This document shows, piece by piece, positions 62,646-64,000 of a stretch of DNA of 64,000 nucleotides. The stretch comes from an uncultured Bacteroides sp. (GTDB lineage: Bacteria; Bacteroidota; Bacteroidia; Bacteroidales; Bacteroidaceae). The notes under the pieces are model-generated. The model made no database searches. It saw only the letters and a program-made list of their open reading frames with translations, and was not told where the DNA came from. How positions within the stretch are numbered: the stretch's first letter is position 1; each line of letters opens with the position of its first letter. The stretch covers positions 1-64,000 of the forward strand of contig NZ_CANRPM010000008.1 in NCBI RefSeq assembly GCF_947632445.1. The letters are read 5' to 3'. Both the position numbers and the translations under genes were made by a program.

Positions 62646-64000
62646 TTACCACTGATATTCAGGAGAATCTGAAGCCGGAGGAGTCGGAGCCGGATTGTTG
62701 GTGCAAGCGGTATTATTGTTGGTTTCAGTTTCGACAATACAAAGGTTCATCCAATCTGGAGGAGTCTGTACATTCCAACGGAAAGACTCTACATGATTCG
62801 TGTTGGGATAACTGCGGATGATACCCTTATTCAAACGTTTGATATCGAATGTTGCAAATCCTTCGCCCCATAACTCAACACGGCGCTGCCACCATACTTC
62901 ATTTTGAAAGGCAGAAGTGTTTTGGTTATAATAAGCTTCGTTGTGTTTGCCATACACATATTGAGGATCGCGGGTTTGGGCAAAGTTTGTCAACAAAGCA
63001 ATACCTCTACTTTCATCCTGCATACCGGCAGCTTCTATTTCGATAAGCTTCATCTCTTCTACGCGCATCAAAGGAACCTCAACTAAAAAACCAATATATT
63101 GATTTGCATGTCCTTCACTACCTCCTGCCAAACGAAATTTTAACGAGCGGCCACCAATTCCATTTGTATTGCCATTGCTATATCCACTATTATAAAGATA
63201 TTCAGGGTAATCAGAATAATCGGCCAAAGCTTGTATCATTTCTTGTGGAGTGGCCAATTCATCTATAGCAAAGTCAATAAAGCATTGCTTGCGGAAATCA
63301 GTTGCAGGAATTGTCTCATACAGATGTCTGTCTATACTGAAATGGTGACCGTAGTTGGATGCATAACCACAATTACCAGGCCCTACAGCCAATTCCAAGC
63401 ACATGAATGAACCCCATGAACTGTCTGCATCATTGTCAATAATGGCCGGGTCTGTATTTTTAAATTTCAACCCTAACATCCATGAACTGTTTTGAGTATT
63501 AAATCCTGTTTCTCGGCTCAAATACTCACTTTGCGTCATCATAGTGTAACCTTCCTGGGCAAGTTTGGCATATTTCTCTGCATTACTCCAATCTTCCATT
63601 ACTTGGTAGGCACGAGCTTTCAATCCATATACAACAGATAAATCTGGTGTAGAAATATTATTTCTCGTATAATTTGCCAAATATGTTTCCGCTTTGTCCA
63701 AATCAGAAATTATGAAATTCCACATTTTTTCATTAGTAGCACGAGGATTGTTAGGCAAGTCTTCCAATGCCGTTTTTTCTGTTATAATAGGCACCGTTTC
63801 TGCATTTTTATCCAACGCATAAGTCTTGTTGGCAAACATGCGTGCCAAATCCATATAGTACATGGCACGCATAGCCAATGCAATACCTGCACCGGCCTTG
63901 TGGGCTTCACTTGGTTCATCACCGGCTAATGACAACACCGTGTTACAGTTTTTAATCCAACCATAATAAATAGTCCAAGGGAATTGGGATATTGCATAGC
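62646..64000 (-). CDS. SusD/RagB family nutrient-binding protein (N-terminus outside window)
   Basis: The C-terminal 451 residues of a SusD homologue. The frame stays open to the window edge (reading YAISQFPWTIYYGWIKNCNT at the edge), so the gene continues and the first visible Met-equivalent is not the start. Typical features are GIALAMRAMYYMDLARMFANKTYAL (TPR helix), YGLKARAYQVMEDWSNAEKYAK, VPLMRVEEMKLIEIEAAG, and the C-terminal VWWQRRVELWGEGFATFDIKRLNKG. It belongs to a second polysaccharide locus whose SusC is presumably just beyond the window. The substrate cannot be inferred. Confidence 0.92.
   Translation of the reverse strand, partial: YAISQFPWTIYYGWIKNCNTVLSLAGDEPSEAHKAGAGIALAMRAMYYMDLARMFANKTYALDKNAETVPIITEKTALEDLPNNPRATNEKMWNFIISDLDKAETYLANYTRNNISTPDLSVVYGLKARAYQVMEDWSNAEKYAKLAQEGYTMMTQSEYLSRETGFNTQNSSWMLGLKFKNTDPAIIDNDADSSWGSFMCLELAVGPGNCGYASNYGHHFSIDRHLYETIPATDFRKQCFIDFAIDELATPQEMIQALADYSDYPEYLYNSGYSNGNTNGIGGRSLKFRLAGGSEGHANQYIGFLVEVPLMRVEEMKLIEIEAAGMQDESRGIALLTNFAQTRDPQYVYGKHNEAYYNQNTSAFQNEVWWQRRVELWGEGFATFDIKRLNKGIIRSYPNTNHVESFRWNVQTPPDWMNLCIVETETNNNTACTNNPAPTPPASDSPEYQW

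Overview
The window looks like a chromosome segment of a Bacteroides-type gut bacterium (Bacteroidota). The evidence is SusC/SusD pairs with TonB-linked receptors, many lipoproteins with a Cys lipobox followed by acidic residues, Bacteroides-type promoters (TTTG about 20 bases before TAnnTTTG), a pyrophosphate-dependent phosphofructokinase, a GH106 rhamnosidase, and almost no Shine-Dalgarno sequences. I cannot name the species from sequence alone.

Layout. 1-0.5 kb: the edge of an insertion sequence, then tRNA-Gly and tRNA-Tyr. 0.5-9.8 kb: housekeeping genes, mostly on the minus strand (ribH, a TPR protein, S41 protease, formyl-THF cyclo-ligase, dCMP deaminase, M3 peptidase, gap), with recF and a DUF721 gene on plus. 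10.2-16 kb: an RND efflux operon. 16-18.6 kb: two tandem DUF3667 membrane proteins. 18.8-22.4 kb: PPi-phosphofructokinase and guaA, with a 22-bp tandem dyad array between them. 22.4-25.2 kb: a gene-poor accessory patch with a small HTH regulator, a 40-bp palindrome, a small lipoprotein, a possible structured RNA, and an ORF fusing transposase pieces to the C-terminal half of butyrate kinase. 25.2-32.2 kb: a ROK sugar kinase and a five-gene MacAB-TolC-like export operon. 32.2-35.1 kb: cvfB-like gene, mdh, tRNA-Phe, a dispersed repeat, and tRNA-Pro. 35.2-53.1 kb: a minus-strand rhamnose glycan locus (SusC, SusD, DUF1735 lipoprotein, a putative glycosidase, fucO, rhaD, rhaT, rhaA, rhaB, GH106 rhamnosidase). 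53.4-58.1 kb: arginine operon argR-GNAT-argG-pspC-argC-argD. 58.3-61.1 kb: a large collagen-like lipoprotein. 61.1-64 kb: a MITE-like element, a second copy of the dispersed repeat, and the end of another SusD locus running off the window.

How the genes work together. The rhamnose locus reads as a complete route: outer-membrane capture (SusC/D), release of rhamnose (GH106 and possibly the second glycosidase), import by RhaT, then isomerase, kinase, aldolase and lactaldehyde reductase. The arginine genes match the unusual succinylated pathway known from Bacteroides.

The most unusual signals are non-coding. Two 225-bp repeats lie in opposite orientation about 27 kb apart, each with five 23-bp units built on a palindromic core. 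A similarly built 22-bp array lies before guaA. Others are a 199-bp MITE-like element with 16-bp perfect inverted ends, and the 40-bp palindrome beside a miniature HTH regulator. The transposase-butyrate kinase fusion is the clearest trace of genome rearrangement.
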